Shown piece after piece: positions 50,994 through 59,270 of a stretch of DNA of 64,000 nucleotides. The stretch spans positions 62,001 through 126,000 of the forward strand of contig JAIXOQ010000005.1 in the NCBI GenBank assembly GCA_027486675.1. The letters run 5' to 3'. Position 1 is the stretch's first letter. The number at the start of each line of letters is the position of its first letter. This stretch comes from Pseudomonadota bacterium. GTDB lineage: Bacteria; Bdellovibrionota; UBA1018; CAIMNF01. Made by a program: the position numbers and the translations under genes. A model generated the notes under the pieces. The model made no database searches and was not told the origin of the DNA. It saw nothing but the letters and a program-made list of their open reading frames with translations.

Positions 50994-52249
50994 AGCTGTG
51001 CTCCGAAAGTTTCGCAGACACGAAGAGCACTCTTCACCCCGTCTTCATGAAATCCGTATCCCCAGTAAGCGCCGCAGAAGTGTACCCTGTCCTTTCCGCT
51101 GACTTCCGCCCACCGTTTCTGGGCTGAGACCGCTTCTGCCGTGTAAACAGGGTGGTCATAGACAAATCGTGCAAGGACCTGAGTTGGATCAATCCGCTGA
51201 TCCATGTTGAGCGAGACGGCGAAGGTTTCCGGAGCCCGAATCCCTTGCAAAATGTTCATGTTGTAAGTGACCGCAACCAAATTGCCTTCCTGCTTTGGAA
51301 GCCAATAGTTCCATGCAGCCCAGGCTCTTCTTGATTTCGGCAGAACGGTTGAGTCGGTATGCAAAACCGTATTGTTTGGCTGGTAGGAAAAGGCTGAAAG
51401 AACGCTGCGTTCTTGCATGGTGATACTTTCAAGAATTCGCATCGTTTGGTCTGAGTGAGTAGCAAAGACCACGTGATCAAAGTTCAGTGATTGCTGACCG
51501 CTCTCAGAATTTACCGAAAGAACAACTCCCTCTTTCCCTCTGACTACGGAGCGAACCGGAGACTTCAGATGAATCTTCTTAAAGAATCCTTTTGTGAGTG
51601 GTTCGATGTAGGCGCTCGATCCACCTTCAATCACCTTCCAAACCGGGCGTTCATTCACAGAAAGCATCCCGTGATTCTTAAAGAACTGAACAAAATATTG
51701 GATTGGAAAGACTTCCATCTGTCGAGAAGACGAGGACCAAATCGCCGCCCCCATAGGCACGATATAGTTCGATTTAAAAACGTCGCTATACCCTCGAGTC
51801 TGCAGATACTTGCCAAGCGTTACACCAGCAAATGTTTCATCGCCCAAAACCTCAAGTGACTCTTTGTTAAAACGCAGGATCTCTTGGATCATCCGGTGGA
51901 AAGAGATACTGAAAACATTCTTTCGCTGAGCAAAAAGTCCGTTTAGGTCGGTGCCATTGTATTCAATGCCACTTTCCTCACCTTTAACGCTGAAACTCAT
52001 CGAAGTGTCTTTGAATCTGACACCTAACATGCCCATGAGCTTAATAAAATTCGGATAGGTCCAGTCATTGAATACAATAAATCCGGTATCAACCGCATAT
52101 TGACCCGAACGAACATTTACATCCACAGTGTGGGTGTGACCACCGATATAGTCGGCAGCTTCGAACACATGAACTTCATGATTTTTTTTGGACAACACAT
52201 AAGCGGTGGTCAGACCGGATATGCCAGAACCAATAACTGCAATTTTCAT
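50990..52249 (-). CDS. FAD-dependent amine-oxidase-like oxidoreductase of lipid operon
   Basis: A 419-residue flavoprotein with the N-terminal Rossmann motif IAVIGSGISGLTTAYVL and the following HVFEAADYIGGHTHTV; a late FCGAYWGYGFHEDGVKSA closes the flavin site. Proteins of this family sit in ECF-sigma-controlled lipid operons and are candidates for desaturating or oxidising methylated acyl chains. It precedes DUF1365 and two CFA-like genes. The substrate is inferred from this order only. Confidence 0.85.
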   Translation of the reverse strand: MKIAVIGSGISGLTTAYVLSKKNHEVHVFEAADYIGGHTHTVDVNVRSGQYAVDTGFIVFNDWTYPNFIKLMGMLGVRFKDTSMSFSVKGEESGIEYNGTDLNGLFAQRKNVFSISFHRMIQEILRFNKESLEVLGDETFAGVTLGKYLQTRGYSDVFKSNYIVPMGAAIWSSSSRQMEVFPIQYFVQFFKNHGMLSVNERPVWKVIEGGSSAYIEPLTKGFFKKIHLKSPVRSVVRGKEGVVLSVNSESGQQSLNFDHVVFATHSDQTMRILESITMQERSVLSAFSYQPNNTVLHTDSTVLPKSRRAWAAWNYWLPKQEGNLVAVTYNMNILQGIRAPETFAVSLNMDQRIDPTQVLARFVYDHPVYTAEAVSAQKRWAEVSGKDRVHFCGAYWGYGFHEDGVKSALRVCETFGAQL

Positions 52250-52253
52250 AAAT

Positions 52254-52910
52254 TTACGACCACCTCAGAGCGCGCGTGCCAACGACTGCGCCTAGAAGCA
52301 TAAGACCCACGGTAGGTGAAAAGTGCCAAACAATGAGGTGCAAAGGATTGTCATGGGGGCAGACCAAATGCATGAAGAATGCACCGACACAGGCCATAGA
52401 TGCTGCACTCCAAAGACCGGCCCACGCGAGCCGAGTAGGTGCGGCACCGCGAACCACGAAGAACAACCCTACCGACGAAAACACGGCAGAGAATGCGATG
52501 AAAAATCCACATCGGCCGCGAAGTAGGTCGACCTCAAGCGGTAGCTCGCTCGCCAAGGACAAAGAATTCCATTTCCACAGGATACAGCACGCCGCAACAC
52601 CAAGGATGAGTCCCGCAATACGGACCACCTTTTGCGTGAGCGGCCCCGCAAAGGAGGCTTCATAGGCAATCCATCCTGATGCGAGAGATCCAAGAACCCA
52701 AAGAAACGCCTCAGCAAAATAACCAAAAGACAGACTGAGCGGAAGATGTGCGTCTTCAGGCCAATTTTGCGTGATGTAGAGGACAGACAAGCCCGACAGA
52801 ACGAAGAAAAGAAAGAATATTGTCCAAAACTTGAGAGAAAACTGCTTCTGCAAAGATGATGCTTTTGAATCTGTAACGAGGTGATTGATCAAGTCTTGAG
52901 TTTTGTTCAT
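52254..52910 (-). CDS. nrsF: NrsF-type (DUF1109) membrane anti-sigma factor
   Basis: The 218-residue protein has six predicted helices. Two cysteines stand at C134 (RGRCGFF) and C184 (LVCPHDNPLHLIVWH), 50 residues apart, which matches the spacing of the redox/metal-sensing cysteines of Caulobacter NrsF. NrsF holds its ECF sigma factor inactive at the membrane until stress. It overlaps the sigma gene by 4 bases and lies 4 bases before the flavoprotein gene. Confidence 0.85.
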   Translation of the reverse strand: MNKTQDLINHLVTDSKASSLQKQFSLKFWTIFFLFFVLSGLSVLYITQNWPEDAHLPLSLSFGYFAEAFLWVLGSLASGWIAYEASFAGPLTQKVVRIAGLILGVAACCILWKWNSLSLASELPLEVDLLRGRCGFFIAFSAVFSSVGLFFVVRGAAPTRLAWAGLWSAASMACVGAFFMHLVCPHDNPLHLIVWHFSPTVGLMLLGAVVGTRALRWS

Positions 52911-53470
52911 CGAATCCTCAGCTTCTTAAGACTTCGATGAATGGAAACCTTCACAGCGGATACTGTCATTCCCGATTTTTTTGCGATTTCGGCGTACGAA
53001 AGCTCCTCGACCTTTGCAAGTTGAAGGAGTGTTCGTTCTTTCTCATTCAAGCAACGCAGAAGATCATTCATATTCGACTCCTCAGCACGAGCTGGCTCAG
53101 CTGGAATCAAATGATCAAACTCTGGTACCCACTCAACAGTTGCGATCCGTCGAGATTTGGATCGAAGAAGGTCAAAGAAGCGATACCGAGCGATCGCATG
53201 AATCCACTGAATGAGCGGAAACTCTGAACGATAGAATCCTCTTTTGCGATGAATCGAAAACAGAACATCCTGAATCAGATCTTCCACGTCGACTTCGGAT
53301 CGCTGGCGTACACTCATGATGCTCACTAAGAATGACCTCAAAATTTCCGCTACTTTTTCTAAAAAGAGCCGATAAGAATCCTCATCCCCTGCTATTCCAT
53401 CTAGAAACAGCCGGCGGAGGATCTGATCGAGTTCTTCGTTGACCGCAAAACTGCGATTCTGTTGCTTCAT
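52907..53470 (-). CDS. sigF: ECF sigma factor (SigF-like)
   Basis: A 187-residue sigma70-family protein with region 2 (VEDLIQDVLFSIHRKRGFYRSEFPLIQWIHAIARYRFFDLLR) and region 4 (LQLAKVEELSYAEIAKKSGMTVSAVKVSIHRSLKKL). It directs RNA polymerase to the lipid operon when NrsF lets go. No ribosome binding site precedes the ATG, and the likely promoter ends 5 bases upstream. The gene follows a WbaP-like gene by 55 bases. Confidence 0.9.
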   Translation of the reverse strand: MKQQNRSFAVNEELDQILRRLFLDGIAGDEDSYRLFLEKVAEILRSFLVSIMSVRQRSEVDVEDLIQDVLFSIHRKRGFYRSEFPLIQWIHAIARYRFFDLLRSKSRRIATVEWVPEFDHLIPAEPARAEESNMNDLLRCLNEKERTLLQLAKVEELSYAEIAKKSGMTVSAVKVSIHRSLKKLRIR

Positions 53471-53475
53471 AGGTC

Positions 53476-53503
53476 AATACGCCTAGCGTTGTAGAAAGGT
53501 TAC
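53476..53503 (-). promoter_or_regulatory. ECF-type promoter GTAACC-N16-CGTATT
   Basis: On the minus strand GTAACC (53498-53503) and CGTATT (53476-53481) are separated by 16 bases. The Caulobacter SigF consensus is GTAACC-N16-CGAA, so this is close. Five bases then lead into the ATG at 53470. The sigma factor probably drives its own operon, and the message would have almost no leader. Confidence 0.7.
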
Positions 53504-53525
53504 AAAGAAGAGCAATAAATTGAAT

Positions 53526-54983
53526 CTACACCGCTCCAATCCCACGGATAACGGAAAGAACCGTCTTGACGAGAATAGCCACATCGAAAAGCGTGGAACG
53601 GTTATTGAGGTAGAAGAGGTCATACTCAATGTTTGCGTGAATCGGCTCACCCCGTGCGGCACTGATCTGCCAAACACCCGTAATGCCAGGCTTCGCCTCA
53701 AGCCGCTGTCTCTGCAGCGGTGTGTAGGTCTGAACAATAAAAGGCATCTCAGGCCTTGGACCCACCAGGCTCATTTCTCCACGAAAAACATTAATCAGCT
53801 GTGGGAGTTCGTCTAAACTTGTTCTTCGTAGCCACCGCCCCAAACTAGTTATTCTCGGATCCGCAGCCGAGTCCGGGGTTGTAGCGTATTTGGGCGCATC
53901 TAAGAACATACTTCTAAATTTCAGCAATTCAAAAGTGCGGCCTCCGAGCCCTATGCGTGTTTGCCTAAAAATTGCTGGGCCAGCTGAATTGAGTTTGATG
54001 GCCAAGGAGAGCCCAAGAAAAAGTGGACAGAAAAGAATTAAAAGAACTGAAGAACAGAAGAGATCGATTGTCCTTTTGATAAAGTTATACAGAAATCCAA
54101 TCTGATGATCCCGGCGCTTCAGAATCGGGATCCCACCAATCTCGAAAAGCTCGATGTTTTGAACAAACTTTTCGTACACGTTGGGCACAATACAATATTC
54201 CAAACCGGCGGCGATACATTGATCTACTAACTGTTGGTTCCGCAGAAAGGTGGCAGAGGGTAATGCTATAAAAACTGCCTCAACGCCTAACTCCTTTAGT
54301 TTTGGGATCCAATCCTCACCACCTAGTATGGGAGCAATTTCATGAACTTTTTGCCCCGGCCATCGCAAACTTGTCCCATACCTTGAAACATCATCATCAA
54401 GAAAACCAACGGGAAGCAGTCCTAATGTCGGGCTTTGATACATTCTCTTCACCAAATGCTGACCGATCTCTCCAGCGCCAAAGATAAGCACCTTTTTGTG
54501 CGACCACCCTTTCCGGTGAAACAGTACATGCATCTGTTGGAAGAAGAATCGCTCTACATACAAAACAAAGGGGGTTAGGACAATGGCGATAGTGATGGAT
54601 ACCCGAGAGAGATAAAGAGACCGAAAATAGAATGCGAGCCCAAGCAGAATGGCTGCTCCATAGATCCCCGTTCGAAAAATGCCCCTCAACTCCTTAATGT
54701 TCAGAAGACCAATCTCCCGTCGATACATTTGCGTTTGCGCCAGAACTAAAACATAGAGCACAGCAACTGCGGCGGAGAATGAGGCGTACTCAGGCAGAGT
54801 CAAAGGTGACGATCGCTTGAGCACGTAAAGGTAAAAGAACTGCGCAGATAAGAATGAAAGAACAACTGCGCAAAAATCCGTAAAGACTTGAAATGCCGTA
54901 ATTAACCGACCCCAGAAGATGCGGCTTAGGATGACATTTTTTTGGTTGATCTTTGCGCTTGAAATAACGTGGGAGCCGCTCAT
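53526..54983 (-). CDS. Undecaprenyl-phosphate sugar phosphotransferase (WbaP/WcaJ-type)
   Basis: The protein of about 485 residues has four or five N-terminal helices, a CoA-binding-like domain (LIFGAGEIGQHLVKRM), and a C-terminal bacterial sugar transferase domain. That domain carries KRTIDLFCSSVLLILFCPLF, KFRSMF, RRTSLDELPQLINVFRGEMSLVGPRPE and KPGITGVWQ. It moves a sugar-1-phosphate to undecaprenyl phosphate and so starts glycan repeat synthesis. The start at 54983 was chosen as the frame to 55106 runs into the divergent gene. The main glycan locus lies 22 kb away. Confidence 0.88.
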   Translation of the reverse strand: MSGSHVISSAKINQKNVILSRIFWGRLITAFQVFTDFCAVVLSFLSAQFFYLYVLKRSSPLTLPEYASFSAAVAVLYVLVLAQTQMYRREIGLLNIKELRGIFRTGIYGAAILLGLAFYFRSLYLSRVSITIAIVLTPFVLYVERFFFQQMHVLFHRKGWSHKKVLIFGAGEIGQHLVKRMYQSPTLGLLPVGFLDDDVSRYGTSLRWPGQKVHEIAPILGGEDWIPKLKELGVEAVFIALPSATFLRNQQLVDQCIAAGLEYCIVPNVYEKFVQNIELFEIGGIPILKRRDHQIGFLYNFIKRTIDLFCSSVLLILFCPLFLGLSLAIKLNSAGPAIFRQTRIGLGGRTFELLKFRSMFLDAPKYATTPDSAADPRITSLGRWLRRTSLDELPQLINVFRGEMSLVGPRPEMPFIVQTYTPLQRQRLEAKPGITGVWQISAARGEPIHANIEYDLFYLNNRSTLFDVAILVKTVLSVIRGIGAV

Positions 54984-55052
54984 GTAGGGCTCTTGATACC
55001 GCACATCACCTAAAGTTGTCGACGACTCGCTTTTTGGTCCATTCTTGCGTTG

Positions 55053-55658
55053 ATGTTGGAAGTGATTTTGTATGGGCCGCTGATACCTCCTTTGAGCAAA
55101 GAGCAACTCCAGTCTCGCCTTCCTTCTCCGGCATTAAGGGTTGCTGTCGATGGAGGCTCTCATGCGCCAGTCGAGTTCGACCTTTGGTGCGGCGATGGTG
55201 ACTCCGGGCAACCGCCGCGCGGCGTTCCTTATGTTCAAAAAGAGACCCAAGATGAAACGGACTTATGTTTTGCCTTGCGGCATCTGAAGCCCAACTCTTG
55301 GACTCACCTTCATCTCGTGGGGTTTTTAGGTGGGCGAAAAGATCACGAACTTTCGGTCTTAGGTGAACTCCACGCTGCCTTACGAAAGGAAACACAAAAA
55401 ACTGCAATGCTCTACAACCAAAGGCTTGAGATTGATCTTCGGGTGTTGAGCCCAGGGTCTTATTCACTCAAGTTGAATGGGACATTTTCGGTCCTCTCTT
55501 TAGAGGAAACAAGAGTGAGTCTTTTGGGGGATTGTGAATATCAGACGGATGAGGTGACTCTTTTACCCCTCAGTGGGCGCGGCATTTCGAACTTTGCGAC
55601 TGGCAGAGTACAAATCACATGCAGTCGTCCCATTTTTGTTTTTGAGATCCAAGGATGA
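55053..55658 (+). CDS. Thiamine pyrophosphokinase-like protein
   Basis: At about 201 residues it fits the ThiN family. Visible blocks are VAVDGGSHAP, WCGDGDSGQ (the GDxDS motif), ETDLCFAL and VGFLGGRKDHELSVLGEL. It would convert thiamine to thiamine diphosphate with ATP. The C-terminal binding domain looks short and divergent. It overlaps a sodium:solute symporter gene by 4 bases, so the pair may couple uptake of thiamine or a precursor with its activation. No TPP riboswitch was seen upstream. Confidence 0.75.
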   Translation: MLEVILYGPLIPPLSKEQLQSRLPSPALRVAVDGGSHAPVEFDLWCGDGDSGQPPRGVPYVQKETQDETDLCFALRHLKPNSWTHLHLVGFLGGRKDHELSVLGELHAALRKETQKTAMLYNQRLEIDLRVLSPGSYSLKLNGTFSVLSLEETRVSLLGDCEYQTDEVTLLPLSGRGISNFATGRVQITCSRPIFVFEIQG

Positions 55659-57010
55659 ATCTATCGCTGCTGGATCAATTGTTGATTGCATTGCCCTTTT
55701 TGTTCGCTTGGTTTGGAATCTGGGTTGGACGAAAAAAAATTAAAAGTGAAGGCACCGCCGAACTTCTGGTGATGGGTCGCAGATTGCCCACATCCCTCTT
55801 CGTCTTTTCCCTCGTCTCAAGCTGGTATGGAGGCATTCCGGGTGTGACTGCCCTTGCATTTGAACGAGGGATCTTCAGTTTCATCACCCAAGGACTCTTC
55901 TGGTACGTCACGTACCTCGTGTTCGCATTTGTGCTTATTCCGAAAATTCGAAGCACAGAAGCCTATACTCTTCCCGACTTAATTGGCCGCACATTGGGCA
56001 TGCGAGCAGGAAGATCGGCAGCATTCTTAAATACCCTCAGTACACTTCCTATCGCGCCTGTTCTTACCCTTGCGGTTTTGATTCGCGCAGTGAGTAGCCT
56101 TGCTCTCCTTCCGGCTGCAGGACTCGGGCTCGCTTTGGTGCTGAGCTACTCCCTCACCGGCGGTTTAAGGTCCGTAGTCTTTGCAGAAATTGCACAGTTT
56201 TTTGCACTCATTTTGGCAGTCGTTAGTGTCGTTGTTGTTTCGTGGATCAACTATGGCCCCATCACCGATCTTCTCCATCTGTTGCCTGCTGCGCACTTGA
56301 GCCCACTCGGAGGATCAAACATAAGCGACCTCTTGGTTTGGGGCTTTGTTGCTGTAGCAACATTAGTGGACCCAACCTTCTATCAAAGAGCACTTGCAGC
56401 AAAAGATATTCGGACCGCGCAACGCGGAGTGCTCATCAGTACAGCTCTATTTTTTGCAATCGACCTCTGCACAACCGCAGGCGCACTGTATGCCAAGGCT
56501 CTCCTGCCCAACGCGGCCCCAGCAGATAGCTACATGGAGTACGCTTCTCTTTTGCTACCTTCCGGTCTCAGGGGGTTGTTCTTCGCAGGGCTGTTTGCGG
56601 CCGCCATGGCATCTGTCGATTCAGGACTCTTTCAAAGTTCGAGCATGATCACACATGACTTCTTAAGGCTCCGTAGCCTTCGGAAGAAGAACCTCCGCGT
56701 TGCGATGATCGCAATTGCTGCAGTCTGCATGCTGTGCATCCCAATCTTTCAAGATCACATCAGCGATGTCTGGCGTATTTTAGGCAGCCTCTCCGCGGCG
56801 TGCCTGGCTTTTCCCTGGCTCATGATGTTCTTTAATCCTAAACAACGTTCTTCAACCCTGTTTCTGCGCAGCCTTTGGGCTGGATTCCTCGGGACAATGC
56901 TCGGCCACGTCGCTGTTTGGCTGAGCTGGACAACCCTCGATCCGTTCTATTTGGGGCTAAGCTTCGCGGCTTTTATTTATTTCGTTGATAGAATTCGCCT
57001 AAAAGCATAG
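55655..57010 (+). CDS. Sodium:solute symporter family transporter
   Basis: A 451-residue membrane protein with about 12-13 helices. The first helices have SWYGGIPGVTALAFERG and later AYTLPDLIGRTLG; the family ALxNPL-like core lies at SYSLTGGLRSVVFAEIAQF and GLRGLFFAGLFAAAMASVDSG (the Na2-site helix). The last of these is highly typical of SSS. It uses the sodium gradient to import a small solute. Translation is coupled to the ThiN-like gene, so thiamine or a related compound is a candidate substrate, but this is inference. Confidence 0.82.
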   Translation: MNLSLLDQLLIALPFLFAWFGIWVGRKKIKSEGTAELLVMGRRLPTSLFVFSLVSSWYGGIPGVTALAFERGIFSFITQGLFWYVTYLVFAFVLIPKIRSTEAYTLPDLIGRTLGMRAGRSAAFLNTLSTLPIAPVLTLAVLIRAVSSLALLPAAGLGLALVLSYSLTGGLRSVVFAEIAQFFALILAVVSVVVVSWINYGPITDLLHLLPAAHLSPLGGSNISDLLVWGFVAVATLVDPTFYQRALAAKDIRTAQRGVLISTALFFAIDLCTTAGALYAKALLPNAAPADSYMEYASLLLPSGLRGLFFAGLFAAAMASVDSGLFQSSSMITHDFLRLRSLRKKNLRVAMIAIAAVCMLCIPIFQDHISDVWRILGSLSAACLAFPWLMMFFNPKQRSSTLFLRSLWAGFLGTMLGHVAVWLSWTTLDPFYLGLSFAAFIYFVDRIRLKA

Positions 57011-57022
57011 AGTCCCTCCTCG

Positions 57023-57865
57023 GTGGGTTGGACAAAACGATGGATCGTTGTTGTTTGTATTTTCTTGGGCCCTTTAGCTTGGGGTGGCACCCGCGTCGTG
57101 GGCGGCGGCGTCTTGTTAGCGGGCGAACATTCCGAAGTGGTCGAGCTCCTGCTTGGGTCAAACGAAAGATGCACTGCGACCTTCATCACGGATGAACATG
57201 TGCTCACGGCTGCCCACTGCACCACTCATTTTGTTCCTGCCCATCTTCCTTCACCTTTTCAGGTTCGCCAAAATTTGGGCACGGAAGGAATGCGCCTCTT
57301 TCAGGTGGAAACTGTCAAAGCTGCAAATGGAGCTTTCTCTGGCTGCCCACACCTGAGGTGGCCTTACATTGACCGAAAGTCAGCAGAGAAATGTCTAGAT
57401 CCATCGCAAGATGTTGCGATTCTTAGGATTCAGGGGACTTCCAGTGTTTGGGCGCGTCTTGCGACCGAACGCGCAAATATTGGAGACCTGGTTTCGATGA
57501 TCGGCTTTGGTCGAAATCACCTGGGGGATGAATGGATCAAAAGAATAGGCTGGAATCGCATTCAATCTCACCCAGAAAATCTTGGCTATGTGGTCGGCGG
57601 ACCCGGGTGCCCTATCCCAGGTGCTGATCCTATAGAGTCTGTTACATCGTCGGGAGACAGTGGCGGACCATTGTTCAATGCGTTAGGCGAAGTCATCGGC
57701 GTTACGAGCACCCTTAAGGTGAACAACCCCTCCATTCCGTTTGAAGACTACGAACGCCTCGAGAGCTCTTTCGCTGACATCTTGAACCCGTCTGTTTACA
57801 CATTTATTGACGAAGCGCTTCATTCATCTTTTTTAGAAAGACCTCCAATTGCAGCATGGCGCTGA
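57023..57865 (+). CDS. Secreted trypsin-like serine protease
   Basis: The 280-residue S1-family protease has a signal peptide (WIVVVCIFLGPLAWGG). Next comes RVVGGGV, a site resembling the trypsin activation cleavage. The triad is H65 (LTAAHC), D130 (QDVAIL) and S213 (SSGDSGGP). The bottom of the S1 pocket cannot be set from pattern alone. Start is GTG at 57023, 12 bases after the symporter stop. Proteases of this kind act in the periplasm or medium. Confidence 0.87.
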   Translation: MGWTKRWIVVVCIFLGPLAWGGTRVVGGGVLLAGEHSEVVELLLGSNERCTATFITDEHVLTAAHCTTHFVPAHLPSPFQVRQNLGTEGMRLFQVETVKAANGAFSGCPHLRWPYIDRKSAEKCLDPSQDVAILRIQGTSSVWARLATERANIGDLVSMIGFGRNHLGDEWIKRIGWNRIQSHPENLGYVVGGPGCPIPGADPIESVTSSGDSGGPLFNALGEVIGVTSTLKVNNPSIPFEDYERLESSFADILNPSVYTFIDEALHSSFLERPPIAAWR

Positions 57866-57893
57866 CTCTTTGATCGGTCTTAGCCCGTTGCCA

Positions 57894-57927
57894 AAGCTCG
57901 TGGCCGGAGGTCTCGGACCAAGAGCTT
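57894..57927. terminator. Hairpin between protease and OmpA genes, possible terminator
   Basis: AAGCTC(G)TGG pairs with CCA(A)GAGCTT with one mismatch and GG/CC inside. No T-run follows, so it is a weak terminator candidate. A TATGAT box at 57943-57948 may be the -10 of the next gene. Confidence 0.4.
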
Positions 57928-57959
57928 CCTAAAGCGAACTCTTATGATAACTTTAGAGG

Positions 57960-59270
57960 ATGACTAGTTTCTTAGGCCGCGTCGCGCTCCCCTCGCTGAT
58001 CTTTTGTGGAATGAGTGCATCCGCATCGCAAAGCATCAACGTTCAAACCTTTACTCCATCGACTTCAGATCAATTTGTCCTCATTGAAGATGCGAATCGC
58101 GGCACTTGGCCTAAGAAAATCAAAGGCTTTTTAGGAGTAAACTACAACTATTTGAATGAGCCATTAGTAGAAACAGACCCCCTCTTAAACGACCGTGTAA
58201 CATCGGTGATCAGCTCAGTACAAACTGTCGATGCATTTGTTGGTTACCACGTCAGTCCTCGAATCGCACTTGTAGCTGGCGCCCCCCTGCTGCACGGCGT
58301 TATGTTTCCCAATGGAACTTTTAATGCGGCCATCGGGGACGCACGGGGCTTAGCTAAAATTCGCATTACCCCAGATGACTGGCGCACCAACATCGCTTTG
58401 ATTCCGGAACTCCGTTTCCCGACGGGCAGCGCGGACAACCTCGTTTCGGATTCTTCTTTAGTATTCGTAGGTCGAGTCTCTTTAGAGCGCCAGTTTAAGG
58501 CTTTCACCCTGGGACTCAACTTAGGTTACCTGAATGCTGCAAATTCTGTTTTCAGGACAATCGACTACCGATCCCGCCTATTACTCGGGCTCGGAATGCT
58601 CGTGCCGCTCAACGATCAGTTCGGCATTAACGTAGAATACTTCGAACAATTCACCTACCCACAAAGGCAAAATCTCAACCCGAACGAACTCTACTTAGGT
58701 GGACGATACGTCTATCTTAAAAATCTGATTCTCACCGGAGGGTTTAGTCTTGGGTCCATCACCGGTCCAACGGGTCAGGACATCCGTATCGTCCTAGGTC
58801 TTCGCTATTTCTGGATGGATGAGACGCCTGAAGCCCCACCCGTTGTCCAAGAGGCACCGAAACCGATCGCAGAAGTTGCACCAGCCCCAAAGCCAGTACC
58901 ACTTGCGGTCTTCACTCCGAAGAAAATCGAAACCCTACGTGCGATCGCTTTTGCTCACAACGACGCTGAGCTCACCCCAGATGCCCTACCGGTCTTGGAT
59001 GAAGTTGCAGCCCTCATGCTCAAACACAACAAAGAATTCAAAAGAGTTCAGATTGATGGCCACACAAATAAAATTGGCCCAGATAAACTCAATGTGGAGC
59101 TTTCGCTTCAGCGAGCACAGGCGGTACGAAACTACCTCATCCTGAAAAAAGTCCCTGCAAAAAGCTTGGTCGCGCGTGGATTTGGCGCCCGTGTGCCAAA
59201 AGTACCTTACACAAATCCGGACGCCGAAGATATCAATCGGCGTGTCGAGTTTATCTTAGTCAATCGTTAG
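57960..59270 (+). CDS. OmpA-family outer membrane protein
   Basis: A 436-residue protein with a signal peptide (LPSLIFCGMSASAS). A beta-barrel covers about 45-285, and a proline-rich linker runs from about 290 (EAPPVVQEAPKPIAEVAPAPKP). The OmpA_C domain follows with RVQIDGHTN, LSLQRAQAVRNYLI and NRRVEFILV, which binds peptidoglycan. It links the outer membrane to the cell wall. GAGG lies directly before the ATG. It converges with an M14 carboxypeptidase-like gene and overlaps its end by 11 bases. Confidence 0.9.
   Translation: MTSFLGRVALPSLIFCGMSASASQSINVQTFTPSTSDQFVLIEDANRGTWPKKIKGFLGVNYNYLNEPLVETDPLLNDRVTSVISSVQTVDAFVGYHVSPRIALVAGAPLLHGVMFPNGTFNAAIGDARGLAKIRITPDDWRTNIALIPELRFPTGSADNLVSDSSLVFVGRVSLERQFKAFTLGLNLGYLNAANSVFRTIDYRSRLLLGLGMLVPLNDQFGINVEYFEQFTYPQRQNLNPNELYLGGRYVYLKNLILTGGFSLGSITGPTGQDIRIVLGLRYFWMDETPEAPPVVQEAPKPIAEVAPAPKPVPLAVFTPKKIETLRAIAFAHNDAELTPDALPVLDEVAALMLKHNKEFKRVQIDGHTNKIGPDKLNVELSLQRAQAVRNYLILKKVPAKSLVARGFGARVPKVPYTNPDAEDINRRVEFILVNR

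Noticed and set aside
54984-55052. TPP riboswitch before the thiamine kinase-like gene
   Set aside because: Only 69 bases are available and the conserved THI-box sequences were not seen.
57894-57927. Confident rho-independent terminator
   Set aside because: The stem is reasonable but no T-run follows on either strand, so it is listed with low confidence only.
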